A program made the translations under genes and the position numbers. The notes beneath the pieces were generated by a model. It was not told where the DNA came from. It did not search any database and saw only the letters and a list, made by a program, of their open reading frames with translations. This document shows positions 8,829 through 16,849 of a stretch of 64,000 nucleotides of DNA, in pieces (positions within the stretch are counted from its first letter, which is position 1; every line of letters begins with the position of its first letter). The stretch comes from JACQFZ01 sp041485885 (GTDB lineage: Bacteria > Pseudomonadota > Gammaproteobacteria > Acidiferrobacterales > Sulfurifustaceae): NCBI GenBank assembly GCA_041485885.1, contig JBGPKL010000004.1:79887-143886 (forward strand), in the 5' to 3' direction.

Positions 8829-10220
8829 CTACAAACTCTCGGAGGCGAAGTCCGCCAACCTCGATCGCTCGCCGCGCTGCAGCGTGATGTGTCCGCTGTG
8901 TTCCCACGGCTTGAATCGATCGACGACGTATGTCAACCCCGACGTCGTCTCCGTGAGATACGGCGTGTCGATCTGTGCGATATTGCCGAGGCACACGATT
9001 TTACTTCCCGGCCCGGCGCGCGTGATGAGCGTTTTGATCTGGTGCGGACTCAAGTTCTGCGCCTCATCGATGATCAGGAATTTACGCAAGAACGTGCGGC
9101 CGCGCATGAAGTTGAGCGACTTGATCTTGATGCGCGAGCGTAGGAGATCGTTAGTCGCGGCGCGCCCCCACGATCCGTGCTCCTGGTTGCCGACGTCGTG
9201 CAGCACGTCGAGGTTGTCTTCGAGGGCGCCCATCCAGGGGCCCATTTTTTCTTCTTCGGTACCGGGCAGGAAGCCGATGTCTTCGCCGACCGGGACCGTC
9301 ATGCGCGTCATTATTATTTCGGTGTAGCGGCGCGCTTCGAGCGTTTGCGCGAGCGCGGCGGCGAGTGTCATCAGCGTCTTGCCGGTGCCGGCCTGGCCGA
9401 GCAGCGTCACGAAGTCGATCTCGGGATCCATGAGCAGATTGAAAGCGAAGTTCTGTTCGCGGTTGCGCGCGTTGATGCCCCAGACCTTGTGCTTATCTTG
9501 CATGTAGTCCCTGATGACTTCGATGATGGCGGCGTTGCCTTCCATGCGCCGCACGACGGCTTCGAAGGAGCGGTCATCCTCGGTATAGACGAACTGGTTG
9601 GGGAGCCATGTACGCGCACGCGGTCCGCTGATGCGATAAAACGTGCGGCCTTCTTCCTTCCACGACTCCATGTCGCGGCTGTGCGTGTCCCAAAAATCGC
9701 AGTTCAGGCGCTCGACGCCGGTGTAGAGGAGGTTGGCGTCATCGAGCACCCGATCGGTGGCGTAATCCTCCGCGTGGATGCCGAGGGTGTGCGCTTTGAT
9801 GCGCAGATTGATGTCTTTCGAGATGAGGATCACGTCGCGCCCGACGTGACTCTTGCCGAGGTCGAGCGTCACGCCGAGCAGCGTGTTGTCCGGCCGGCGG
9901 ACATCCATGCCGTCGGGCAACACGCTGTGCACGGCTTCCATGTGGAAATGCAGGCGCCCGGTTTCGAAGTCGGGCGTTACCGACGGAATCTTTACGCCGC
10001 TCGAGATATCTCCGTTCGCCTTCTGCACCAAGCCGTCGAGAAACCGGCTGACCTGACGGACGTTGCGGGCGACCTCCGACATGCCCACCTTCGCCTTGTC
10101 GAGCTCCTCGAGCACGACGATCGGCAAATACACGTCGTGCTCTTGGAACCGGAGGATCGCGGTGGGGTCGTGAATGAGGACATTGGTGTCTAGGACGAAA
10201 ATCTTCCGCTTCTTCGCCAT
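8829..10220 (-). CDS. PhoH-family protein with N-terminal PIN domain (PhoH2 type)
   Basis: Fusion of a PIN nuclease domain and a PhoH ATPase, a family associated with RNA unwinding and cleavage. Seen: PIN motif VLDTNVLIHDP at the N-terminus, conserved acidic positions through residue about 140, then Walker A GQAGTGKTLMTLA near residue 280 and a Walker B-like FLIIDEAQNL near residue 385. Length 463 aa matches PhoH2/YlaK-type proteins. It lies 9 bp downstream of the peroxiredoxin gene on the same strand, so the two may form a stress operon. The ATG at 10220 begins the PIN domain directly. Confidence 0.93.
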   Translation of the reverse strand: MAKKRKIFVLDTNVLIHDPTAILRFQEHDVYLPIVVLEELDKAKVGMSEVARNVRQVSRFLDGLVQKANGDISSGVKIPSVTPDFETGRLHFHMEAVHSVLPDGMDVRRPDNTLLGVTLDLGKSHVGRDVILISKDINLRIKAHTLGIHAEDYATDRVLDDANLLYTGVERLNCDFWDTHSRDMESWKEEGRTFYRISGPRARTWLPNQFVYTEDDRSFEAVVRRMEGNAAIIEVIRDYMQDKHKVWGINARNREQNFAFNLLMDPEIDFVTLLGQAGTGKTLMTLAAALAQTLEARRYTEIIMTRMTVPVGEDIGFLPGTEEEKMGPWMGALEDNLDVLHDVGNQEHGSWGRAATNDLLRSRIKIKSLNFMRGRTFLRKFLIIDEAQNLSPHQIKTLITRAGPGSKIVCLGNIAQIDTPYLTETTSGLTYVVDRFKPWEHSGHITLQRGERSRLADFASESL

Positions 10221-10229
10221 CGCTCCTCG

Positions 10230-10856
10230 TTAGAATCTCCGAATCTCGTCGAGAATTTGATCGACATGCCCCGGCACGCTCACCCCGCGCATCTCCTTGC
10301 GCAGCGCGCCGGATTTATCGAAGAGGAACGTTGAGCGATCGACACCCATGTACGTTTTCCCGTAGTTCGATTTCTCGCGTATGACGTTGAACGCGCGGCA
10401 AAGCTTTTCGTCCGTGTCGGTTACGAGCTCGAAAGGAAAATTGAACTTCGCCTTGAAGCGCTCGTGCGAATTCACGTCGTCGCGCGATACGCCGAGGACC
10501 ACCGTATCGAGGCGCTGGAACTCGCCGTAGCGGTCGCGGATATCGCAGCCCTCCATAGTGCAGCCCGGCGTGTCGTCTTTCGGGTAGAAATAGAGCACCA
10601 CGTTCTTCCCTCGCAGGCTCGACAACCGTAACCGGCCGCCGCCAGTGGTTGCGACCTCGACATCGGGCAACGCCTTCACGCTCGCCGCCGGTGCCGCCGC
10701 CATTGTAGTCGGCGGCGCCGATTTGGCGCGTGCCGTTTTACGTTTTGCCGCTTTTGGTTTGGTAACTCGACGTTTGGTTTTCGCGACGCGCTTCTTGCTC
10801 CTTGGTTTAACCTTACGCTTCGTTTTCGCCTTCTTACTCGATTTCTTTTTGGCCAT
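10230..10856 (-). CDS. Bcp/PrxQ-type peroxiredoxin with Lys/Arg-rich N-terminal tail
   Basis: Thiol peroxidase. Seen: peroxidatic Cys in the motif DDTPGCTMEGCDIRDRY, with the second Cys five residues on as in Bcp/PrxQ proteins, and the conserved downstream Arg region (GVDRSTFLFDKSG). Unusually, about 50 residues before the catalytic domain are almost entirely Lys, Arg, Ala, Thr and Pro (for example KKAKTKRKVKPRSKK), like the tails of histone H1-like bacterial proteins. This tail might bind nucleic acid. I start at MAKKKSS (10856), preceded by an AAGGAGG-like site; an upstream extension to 10922 is unlikely. The PhoH gene follows by 9 bp. Confidence 0.9.
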   Translation of the reverse strand: MAKKKSSKKAKTKRKVKPRSKKRVAKTKRRVTKPKAAKRKTARAKSAPPTTMAAAPAASVKALPDVEVATTGGGRLRLSSLRGKNVVLYFYPKDDTPGCTMEGCDIRDRYGEFQRLDTVVLGVSRDDVNSHERFKAKFNFPFELVTDTDEKLCRAFNVIREKSNYGKTYMGVDRSTFLFDKSGALRKEMRGVSVPGHVDQILDEIRRF

Positions 10857-11016
10857 GGTTATGCCCTCCTTAAGGTCTACAAATTGTAGCCGCTGCGGCG
10901 ATGCGTCAACAGCGGTGGGCATCCGCTATTTCCCGGCGCCTGGCGGGGTGCAACGGAGCGTGCCCTGTTACGGTGCCGAGGCGGCGATCCTCGCGGTTGC
11001 GCGCGGCCCGGATTAT

Positions 11017-11481
11017 TTACGGCGGGTCCTTCGCGAGCGCCCGGCGTATCGTCATCTCGATTTTCTCGCCGAAGCCGGCGAGGGCGCGAACTTTGCCTTC
11101 CACCACGGCGGCGTAGAGCTGTTCCGGCGTGCTGATGTCGAGCTCACGATAGAGCGCGCGCACGCGCTTCGGCCCGAGACCCGGAATGCGAAGCAGCGTC
11201 GTGATGGTCGGGGGCAATTGCTTGCGCAGCGCTTCGAGCGCCGCGCAGCTGCCGGTGTCGACGATTTCCCGTATCTTTGCCGCGAGTTCCTGGCCGATGC
11301 CGGGCAACTCGGTGAGGCTCTCGCCTTTCGCGAGCATTTCGCCGACCGCTACGCCGAGCCCTTCGACCGAACGGGCGGCGTTACGGTACGCGCGGATGCG
11401 AAATGCGTTCTCGTCTTGAATTTCGAGCAGGTCCGCGATCTCATCGAAGACTTTCGCGACGTCGAGATTCGAAGCTGACAT
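11017..11481 (-). CDS. Stand-alone PolX-type N-terminal helix-hairpin-helix protein
   Basis: 154-residue protein matching the N-terminal DNA-binding part of family X DNA polymerases. Seen: LLEIQDENAFRIRAYRNAAR (8-kDa-domain-like start), then two helix-hairpin-helix motifs, LTELPGIGQELAAKI and LLRIPGLGPKRVRAL. The polymerase and PHP domains that normally follow are absent: the frame closes at 11017 and the next gene downstream is an unrelated peroxiredoxin. I see no remnant of a polymerase in the 160 bp between. It may be a genuine small DNA-binding protein or a truncated PolX; domain-only versions annotated as HhH proteins do exist. Confidence 0.8.
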   Translation of the reverse strand: MSASNLDVAKVFDEIADLLEIQDENAFRIRAYRNAARSVEGLGVAVGEMLAKGESLTELPGIGQELAAKIREIVDTGSCAALEALRKQLPPTITTLLRIPGLGPKRVRALYRELDISTPEQLYAAVVEGKVRALAGFGEKIEMTIRRALAKDPP

Positions 11482-11553
11482 GGGAGTTCGTGGTTATCCG
11501 GCTAGCCGGCGTCAAAACGCCCGTGTTGTCACCGACACGGGATGCGCGGATCG

Positions 11554-11940
11554 TTATCGCTCTTTGCTCAAATGCGCAAAGTCCTCGGCGTGTGCTTCTT
11601 CCCAATTTCTGCCGTCGAACGGAGTAATCGAAAGTCTCGCCGGTGCCGGCGCGAGGCAGCGAATGTTGACACTATACCCGTCAGGGTTGGAGCGCGGAAC
11701 GTAAAAAGATTTGATCCCGCAGATCGTGCAGAACGTGTGCTTGGCGACGCCGGTGTGGAAGGCATACGTCGCGATGTGTTCCGCGCCTTGCAGCAGTTTG
11801 AACTTCGACTTCGGGACGATCAGATGCAGGTAGCCCACCCGTGAGCACATCGAGCAATTGCACTCGGTCGCTTCGACGTACTCAGGCGCCTCGACCTCGA
11901 ATCGAATCATCCCGCAATGGCAACTTCCGATGTATTTCAT
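11554..11940 (-). CDS. GFA-family (glutathione-dependent formaldehyde-activating-like) zinc protein
   Basis: Small cytoplasmic protein of the GFA/CENP-V fold. Seen: the metal-binding cysteine sets CHCG near residue 8, CNCSMC near residue 28 and FCTICGI near residue 71, in the normal order and spacing for a 128-residue member. The family name comes from Gfa of Paracoccus, but most members have no proven activity, so the reaction is not assigned. It is followed on the minus strand by unrelated genes and is probably transcribed with or near the thioesterase at 11959, which lies 18 bp upstream. Confidence 0.9.
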   Translation of the reverse strand: MKYIGSCHCGMIRFEVEAPEYVEATECNCSMCSRVGYLHLIVPKSKFKLLQGAEHIATYAFHTGVAKHTFCTICGIKSFYVPRSNPDGYSVNIRCLAPAPARLSITPFDGRNWEEAHAEDFAHLSKER

Positions 11941-11958
11941 GGTTGCACCTGCATCTAC

Positions 11959-12411
11959 CTACGCCGGTCGTGTGCTTGCCGCAGCCACGAACTCGCCGTC
12001 GAGCCGGCCCACCGTCTCCTCGTTGCAGTACACTGTCGCGCCGGCGGCGATTCTCGCTCGACCCTTTCGTTTCAGCATGTCGATGAACTTTCGCCAGTCG
12101 GCGTCGGCGACCGTGGCCGTGGCAGTGAAGTCGCCGCGAATCGGTCGGTCATAACTCATGGTGTTTCGTTGTACCACCACGCGGCTGTCGAAACCGGCGT
12201 GTTTGAGCCGCAGGTAGAGCAGCGCCCACGCCGACAAGAGCGCCACCGCCGAGGCGCTTCCGCCGAAAACGGTTTCGCGATGATTGATGTTCGGCGCGAG
12301 CGGCGCGGACAACGTCACGCGCGCTCCCGTTGCTTCGACGACCTCGACACCCATCGCCTTCGACAAAGGGATGTGCTCGTGCATGTATCGCTGTAGCTCG
12401 TGAGCGTCCAC
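11959..12411 (-). CDS. YiiD C-terminal-type hotdog thioesterase
   Basis: 150-residue hotdog-fold protein similar to the putative thioesterase domain at the C-terminus of YiiD. Seen: IPLSKAMGVEVVEA at the start, NINHRETVFGGSASAVALLSAW (central helix), and a late strand pair GDFTATATVADADW and GRARIAAGATVYCN. These fit acyl-CoA or acyl-ACP thioesterase folds, but the catalytic pair cannot be fixed from sequence alone. The gene ends 18 bp before the GFA-family gene on the same strand, suggesting co-transcription. Confidence 0.82.
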   Translation of the reverse strand: MDAHELQRYMHEHIPLSKAMGVEVVEATGARVTLSAPLAPNINHRETVFGGSASAVALLSAWALLYLRLKHAGFDSRVVVQRNTMSYDRPIRGDFTATATVADADWRKFIDMLKRKGRARIAAGATVYCNEETVGRLDGEFVAAASTRPA

Positions 12412-12467
12412 GGGTTGTTTCCAACCATCAGTCGGCGATCACCTACCTCATGCGGCCTCGCGACGAC

Positions 12468-13628
12468 TCACTTCTCGGCGGTGCGTATCGCCGCCGAGCC
12501 GCCGTTGACCTTGATCGTCTTGCCGGTGTCGCGCAGCATCTTGCCGTTCCAATCGAAGACCTGAATATTTTTCTCCACCATGTTGCCGACAAGAATCCGC
12601 TTGCCGTCGGCGGAGAACGCGGCGCCTTGCGACCAATGTCCGATGGGCGCTTCCGCTACTTTGGTGAGACTCGTACCTTTCACGCGAAAGAGAACCAGCC
12701 GGCCGTGGTCGTTGTAGAACGGCGACTCTTTGGGCTTGTTGCTACTGTTCTGCAGCACGACGGCGACGATGGAGCCGTCGGGCGAAAGTTTGATGCCTTC
12801 GGGAGTTTGCCCCGCGGTCACCGTCTCGATCACGCGCGGCGGTTTTGCTTTCAGGTCGATGAGACTGATGGTGTCGTTGTCGCCGCCGCCGCGGCCGATG
12901 TTCGCGACCACGGCGAATGCACCGTTCGGCGCGATGTCGACACCGTAGGGTCGAAGCCCGGCGTTCATGTCGCGCTTGGTGTACTCGACTTTGGAGCCGT
13001 CGATCGAAAGCACCGAGATCCGATCGTCACCGTCGCGCGTGACGAGCGCCGTCTTGCCGTCGGGTGAAATGGCGACATGGCTCACGCCGGATTTCGCGTC
13101 GCCGAGCGTTACCGTGCCGGCCGGCGTCACCGTCTTGCCCGCGATCGTAAACACCGACACCGTTCCCTCGGAACGATTGGCCACGAGAGCGAGTGTCCCT
13201 TGACGGTTGATGGAAAGACCCGCGGGCGACTTGCCGGTCTCGAGTTGCGCGATCACCTTCGGCGGCGTGCTTTTCAGGTCGATGACCGACAGCCGATTGT
13301 CGGGCGTTTGTTTGCTCGGATCGGCGGGATCGACCTTCATCGCCGCCGTCACCAACGCGAGACTTTCGTCCGGCGTGATCGCAACACTGAGCGGCGGCCC
13401 GACGACGCTCGCCGGCGCTTCGATCTCGGCGATGACCTTCGGCGGCGAGCTTTTGAGATCGATGATCGTCGCCGTATCGGGCGGCGGATTTTGTACGACC
13501 GTGACGACGCCGTTGACGAGCGCGACCTTATTATCGTTGGCGGACACGGCGAGCTCGGCGGCGGCCGCGAGTGGAACGGCGAACGTGGCAAACAATGCGG
13601 CGACGGCGATACGATCCTTAGTTTTCAT
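12468..13628 (-). CDS. Exported YncE-like beta-propeller protein
   Basis: 386 aa with signal peptide (IAVAALFATFAVPLAAAAE) and repeated blades marked by motifs such as SVIDLKS(S/T)PPKVIA, VAISPDGKTALVT, VDIAPNGAFAVV, IKLSPDGSIVAVV and AAFSADGKRILVG. These are YVTN/lactonase-type seven-bladed propeller repeats. The repeated phrase KPPRVIE / PPKVIAxLE recurs at least four times. Such proteins often bind ligands or act as accessory factors, but no catalytic role can be stated. It stands alone, with an ATG preceded by GGGAG, and neighbouring genes are unrelated. Confidence 0.85.
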   Translation of the reverse strand: MKTKDRIAVAALFATFAVPLAAAAELAVSANDNKVALVNGVVTVVQNPPPDTATIIDLKSSPPKVIAEIEAPASVVGPPLSVAITPDESLALVTAAMKVDPADPSKQTPDNRLSVIDLKSTPPKVIAQLETGKSPAGLSINRQGTLALVANRSEGTVSVFTIAGKTVTPAGTVTLGDAKSGVSHVAISPDGKTALVTRDGDDRISVLSIDGSKVEYTKRDMNAGLRPYGVDIAPNGAFAVVANIGRGGGDNDTISLIDLKAKPPRVIETVTAGQTPEGIKLSPDGSIVAVVLQNSSNKPKESPFYNDHGRLVLFRVKGTSLTKVAEAPIGHWSQGAAFSADGKRILVGNMVEKNIQVFDWNGKMLRDTGKTIKVNGGSAAIRTAEK

Positions 13629-13758
13629 CGAAAACTCCCGGTGGGGTTATGGATGGGCGGCGGTTAACAAATCAGTTTCGACGAGTGAATGCAAGCGCAA
13701 AGAAGACCGCGGCAAATCCGGTATCATGGATCGACTGCCCGTCAATGGTTTGGCGATG

Positions 13759-14055
13759 TCAAACCGGCACTTTACGGTCGGGGAACGCCTTGGACCAAAA
13801 GTAGATTTCGTAGCGCTCGCGCAGGCCGTGCACCCAGAACGGATCGGTCTGCAGCAATTGCTCGATCGCTGCTTTACTCGGCGCTTCGACCAGCCACAGA
13901 CCGCCGACCGCCGCCTCGCCCGCGTCCGGCCGCAGCGACCCGGGTATCAAGACGGTATCGCGGTGCTGATCGAGCCATTTCACGTGCGCCGGCAATTGCG
14001 CCTCGCGAATGTGCAGGCAGTTCGGACGATCGAAGAAGCGAACGACGTACGGCAT
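13759..14055 (-). CDS. YciI-family protein
   Basis: 98-residue ferredoxin-like-fold protein of the YciI family. Seen: start MPYVVRFFDRPN, the conserved His/Asp region HVKWLDQHRDTVLIPGSLRPD, and the glycine-containing GGLWLVEAPSKAAIEQLLQTDPF segment followed by YEIYFWSKAF. The family is widespread and mostly uncharacterised; a few relatives act as dehalogenases or in muconolactone-like chemistry, but no substrate can be proposed. It is monocistronic by position. Confidence 0.88.
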   Translation of the reverse strand: MPYVVRFFDRPNCLHIREAQLPAHVKWLDQHRDTVLIPGSLRPDAGEAAVGGLWLVEAPSKAAIEQLLQTDPFWVHGLRERYEIYFWSKAFPDRKVPV

Positions 14056-14167
14056 GCGGCCTCCGGCGGAATTGGCGTCGCCTCATGCTAGGAGCGACGG
14101 CTGGCCCGCGTCAAACGTTCGACCTCACGTTGCGATTACACGCGCACGTTGGCCGATCGGGTCGCGA

Positions 14168-14533
14168 TCAGCCTGCGCCTGCGAGTGGCAGCAGAACGAA
14201 GAGCAGGGCGATGAAAGCGGGCAGCGCCTGCGTAACGAGAATCGACTTCTTAGCGGTAAACCCGCCGAACACGCCGGCTGCGATCACGCAGCACAGAAAA
14301 AAAATCTGCACATCCGCGCGGCTCGCGATCAGTCCCCAAATGAGGCCGGCCGCCAGAAAACCGTTGTATAGACCTTGATTCGCCGCGAGTGCGGCCGAAG
14401 CGGCGGAGACTTCGGGGGTCATGTTGAAAAGTTTTCTGCCGACTGGATGGTTCCAAAAAAACATCTCGAGCACGAGAAACCCCAGGTGGCTCAGCGCCAC
14501 CAGGCTGATCATCAGGTTTGCGACAAGTTTCAT
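14168..14533 (-). CDS. DUF1304 membrane protein
   Basis: 121-residue inner-membrane protein with four predicted hydrophobic helices. Seen: N-terminal LVALSHLGFLVLEMFFW, then the family's FNMTPEVSAASAALAANQGLYNGFLAAGL, typical of DUF1304, and two further hydrophobic segments. No function is established for the family. It has an AAGGAG-like site upstream and no clear operon partner. Confidence 0.88.
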   Translation of the reverse strand: MKLVANLMISLVALSHLGFLVLEMFFWNHPVGRKLFNMTPEVSAASAALAANQGLYNGFLAAGLIWGLIASRADVQIFFLCCVIAAGVFGGFTAKKSILVTQALPAFIALLFVLLPLAGAG

Positions 14534-14685
14534 TGCGAGCGACTCCTTAAATATATATGGCGGAAGTCGAGGACATTCATCACCGTGTCACGAAACCTCT
14601 AGGAACACTCGAGTTTCGAGACCGTGACGTAGATGTGATCGATTCCGGTGATTTCCAGCATGTTGGGAGCGCGCCGAGCCAAAGA

Positions 14686-15069
14686 TTACTTCCTTAACTC
14701 GAGCATGCTGATTAACTGATAAGCGTGGTCGGTGTACTTGCCGTGCGCCTGAGTTACGCCGTTCTTCTTACTGTAGACCTCGACCCTATACGAGCTTTTG
14801 CTGTTCGGAAAAATATGAGCTTCGATCACGCTGCCGTCGGCTCGTGTTACGCGGACGCCTTTGTAGCCAACCGGCGGAATCGAGTCGACTCTGACCGCCG
14901 TCGTGCATGACTGCAGGAGCGCATTGACGGTGCTGGCGAGATAGATCGCTTTGACCGGATCAAACGCGATATTTCCCTTGTCCCCGAGCAGTACGACGTT
15001 GCCGGTATCTTCCGCGGCGGCGAACGCAGTCGCGATCGACAAGCAGACGATGATGAATAGTTTCTTCAT
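14686..15069 (-). CDS. Small exported protein of unknown function
   Basis: 127 aa with an N-terminal signal peptide (MKKLFIIVCLSIATAFAAAE, cut near residue 20). The mature part holds one Cys (QSCTTAV) and a Tyr/Lys-rich strand pattern (SSYRVEVYSKKNGV). I do not recognise a family. It lies 18 bp downstream of the NTF2-like gene on the same strand, so it may share its transcript. Composition is less GC-rich than most neighbours but not strikingly so. Confidence 0.7.
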   Translation of the reverse strand: MKKLFIIVCLSIATAFAAAEDTGNVVLLGDKGNIAFDPVKAIYLASTVNALLQSCTTAVRVDSIPPVGYKGVRVTRADGSVIEAHIFPNSKSSYRVEVYSKKNGVTQAHGKYTDHAYQLISMLELRK

Positions 15070-15087
15070 AGCGTTAACGCGTGGGCG

Positions 15088-15480
15088 TCAGGCATCGAGC
15101 CGCTTCTCCCCGTAGGCTGTGGCGAGCAAAACCCTCCAGCCCGCGGGCGTGCGACAGAGATTATAAGTCGTATGAAAGCACCACGGCGCTTGAGCGCGCT
15201 TTCGCTCGATGTGCCAACTGACGTCGACGACGGCGAAGTGGGGTCCCTGAGGGATGAAAGCTGCCGGCTCGAAGCTCGCTGAGACGTAACCATTGTCGCG
15301 GTAGAGCTTGCACAACGCGGCCATGTTGTCGCGGATCGATTCGAACGCGGACCAATGAGTGTAGCCGCGGTCGGTCGCGAGGCCGGAGGGTACGGCGTAG
15401 AGACGTGCAACCGCCTCGCCGTCGAGTTTGTTGAAGGCGTCGCGGTATTGCTCGAAGAACTCGCGAATTTCAGTTGTCAT
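15088..15480 (-). CDS. NTF2-like (SnoaL/DUF4440-type) protein
   Basis: 130-residue alpha+beta protein of the NTF2-like superfamily. Seen: start REFFEQYRDAFNKLDGEAVARLYAVPS (long helix), the middle DNMAALCKLYRDNGY, and final strands HFAVVDVSWHIERK and GWRVLLATAYGEK. Members act as small-molecule isomerases, hydrolases or simple ligand binders; none can be assigned here. No signal peptide. The next gene downstream (14686) encodes an exported protein. Confidence 0.8.
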   Translation of the reverse strand: MTTEIREFFEQYRDAFNKLDGEAVARLYAVPSGLATDRGYTHWSAFESIRDNMAALCKLYRDNGYVSASFEPAAFIPQGPHFAVVDVSWHIERKRAQAPWCFHTTYNLCRTPAGWRVLLATAYGEKRLDA

Positions 15481-15570
15481 CGTCGGTGCGCGATTGCGAA
15501 TTTGGCGGACTAGGCGTCATTTCGTCTGGCGGAGCGCTGTTCATCGATGATCGCCCTCGACGAACGAATG

Positions 15571-15819
15571 TCAGGCGGTTCTTCCGCACCCCGCTGGCTT
15601 ATAGACGCGCTCTGTCGAAGCCGGGTACTTGGCAAGTTTGTTCGCCGGGCGGCGAGGGCGAGGAGCAAATTCCCCACCGCAGTTTGGGCACTTGCCCCCC
15701 AGAATGGAATCCGCACACGAAACGCAGAACGTGCACTCGAAGGAACAGATTCTTGCTTCCGTGGATTCCGGCGGGAGGTCTTTGTTGCAGCACTCACAGT
15801 TCGGACGCAGCTGTAGCAT
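15571..15819 (-). CDS. DUF1272 cysteine-rich protein
   Basis: 82-residue protein, almost certainly metal-binding. Seen: start LQLRPNCECCNKDLPPES, then CSFECTFCVSCADSILGGKCPNCGGEF, giving eight or nine cysteines in CXXC-like pairs, the hallmark of DUF1272. The basic, Pro-rich tail (RPRRPANK) follows. Function of the family is unknown. It is isolated between the NTF2-like gene and a truncated VOC gene. Confidence 0.9.
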   Translation of the reverse strand: MLQLRPNCECCNKDLPPESTEARICSFECTFCVSCADSILGGKCPNCGGEFAPRPRRPANKLAKYPASTERVYKPAGCGRTA

Positions 15820-15871
15820 CGCTTTCTCCTTCTCGCTTCGTGCTTTCGGGCGCGGGTCGATCGCGAAATAG

Positions 15872-16066
15872 TCAGCCCTTCGTCATCGATATACGGCCAT
15901 CCATTCGGATCGTCCAGTAGGGGTTATAGGCGACCTCCCACGGGTGGCCGTCGGGATCGGAAAAATAACCTGAGTATCCGCCCCACGACGCCTGCTGCGG
16001 TTCCTTGACGATGGTCGCGCCGTTTTTCTTCAGTATGTAGGATGGGTGGAGCGAAGCGTAACCCAT
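15872..16066 (-). pseudogene. C-terminal fragment of a VOC/glyoxalase-family gene
   Basis: About 55 recognisable residues: a final beta strand pair and metal-site region, YFSDPDGHPWEVAYNP, typical of the C-terminal half of VOC-family proteins. The N-terminal half is missing: upstream the frame runs into the inverted-repeat element at 16037-16190 and then the antitoxin gene, so the first codons of this frame derive from the repeat. A functional VOC protein needs about 120 residues, so this is a remnant, probably cut at the time the repeat arrived or by deletion beside it. Confidence 0.75.
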
Positions 16067-16190
16067 CGGCTTAGTTCACCAGAAGCCAGCGTCATGAAGG
16101 CTCGCCAAGTGTTTCGATGCGGCGGCAATCGATCATGCTCGTCGGTTCCGATTATTGCGATGGGGTTGCGCTTCGCTCCACCCATCCTAC
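16037..16190. repeat. 154-bp element with 32-bp terminal inverted repeats (GTAGG family)
   Basis: Left end GTAGGATGGGTGGAGCGAAG and its continuation to 16068 are matched in inverted orientation by 16158-16190, with one substitution and one extra base. The interior of about 90 bp has no ORF. The element lies against the truncated VOC gene. No clear target-site duplication is visible. Ends beginning GTAGG(A/G) and containing GCGAAGC are shared with smaller repeats in this window, so this appears to be a non-autonomous repeat family. Confidence 0.8.
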
Positions 16191-16207
16191 TCGTGCTAGC
16201 CGCAGAG

Positions 16208-16468
16208 CTACGCCGCGCGCCGCCGCTTGGCGCGTGCGCTTGAGCGCCGGGTTACACGTTGTGCGGCCTGTCCCGCCTTGAGCACAACACGAAGCGCGTC
16301 GTTTACAGCAGCAGAGGTTGGAAACGCCTTTGCGATATCGGGATCAAGAACTGCGACATTTGCGCCTTCCTTGAGTATGCGTTTGTAATATTTCCCACGT
16401 TCAGCTTTTGAGTAATCGAAGTGATATTCAGGTCGTAGGTCATCTGACAAATGAGTTTTAGCTTTCAT
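16208..16468 (-). CDS. Probable antitoxin of the BrnT toxin module
   Basis: 87-residue protein with the pattern LSDDLRPEYHFDYSKAERGKYY near its start, then NVAVLDPDIAKAFPTSAAVNDALR, a form commonly found beside BrnT- or RelE-type toxins, plus a basic tail (RRSSARAKRRRAA). It is likely the DNA-binding antitoxin and autorepressor of the pair. I start at MKAK (16468) because homologous proteins begin at this point; the ORF extends to 16537 inside the toxin gene. The start codon overlaps the ancestral 3' end of the toxin frame (see the BrnT entry). Confidence 0.75.
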   Translation of the reverse strand: MKAKTHLSDDLRPEYHFDYSKAERGKYYKRILKEGANVAVLDPDIAKAFPTSAAVNDALRVVLKAGQAAQRVTRRSSARAKRRRAA

Positions 16469-16493
16469 GGCGTTTGCGCTCTTGGGCGGTGGC

Positions 16494-16727
16494 TTATCTG
16501 GCACTGATGATTCGGATGGTCTCCCTGCGTTCGACATGGGCTACGACAAGCAACCGTCTACGCGAGGAATACGCAACCGTGATAAAGCGGTGTTCGCCGA
16601 CGGAGTGACCGGTGTCGTTGAACGTTGCAGCTAACGGATCGTAGAAAACGGTAAGCGCTTCATCAAAGGAAACCCTATGTTTTTTGCGGTTGCGTTCCGC
16701 TTTTGTGTGATCCCATTCGAACTGCAT
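16494..16727 (-). CDS. BrnT-family toxin, shortened by an in-frame TAA
   Basis: 77-residue RNase toxin of the BrnT family. Seen: start FEWDHTKAERNRKKHRVSFDEALTVF, central GEHRFITVAYSSRRRLLVVAH, and the final strand ERRETIRIISAR, where the protein stops. In the family this is followed by a conserved basic helix of the type KATxxERxxYE. Reading on past the TAA at 16494-16496 gives ATAQERKRHES in frame and stops at 16458-16460, overlapping the antitoxin ATG as expected for such an operon. The stop therefore looks like a single-base nonsense change that removes the last dozen residues. The toxin may be weak or inactive. Confidence 0.85.
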   Translation of the reverse strand: MQFEWDHTKAERNRKKHRVSFDEALTVFYDPLAATFNDTGHSVGEHRFITVAYSSRRRLLVVAHVERRETIRIISAR

Positions 16728-16849
16728 CGAGTAATTCTAGCCTACTCGCGATATTTTACGTCCAACTAGAATTAGGCCGTATCAGGATGTTTCCCAATGC
16801 GGTCCTAGTCAATATGCGGGCTCGGAAAGTCAGTAAGGAGGTTGATTTG

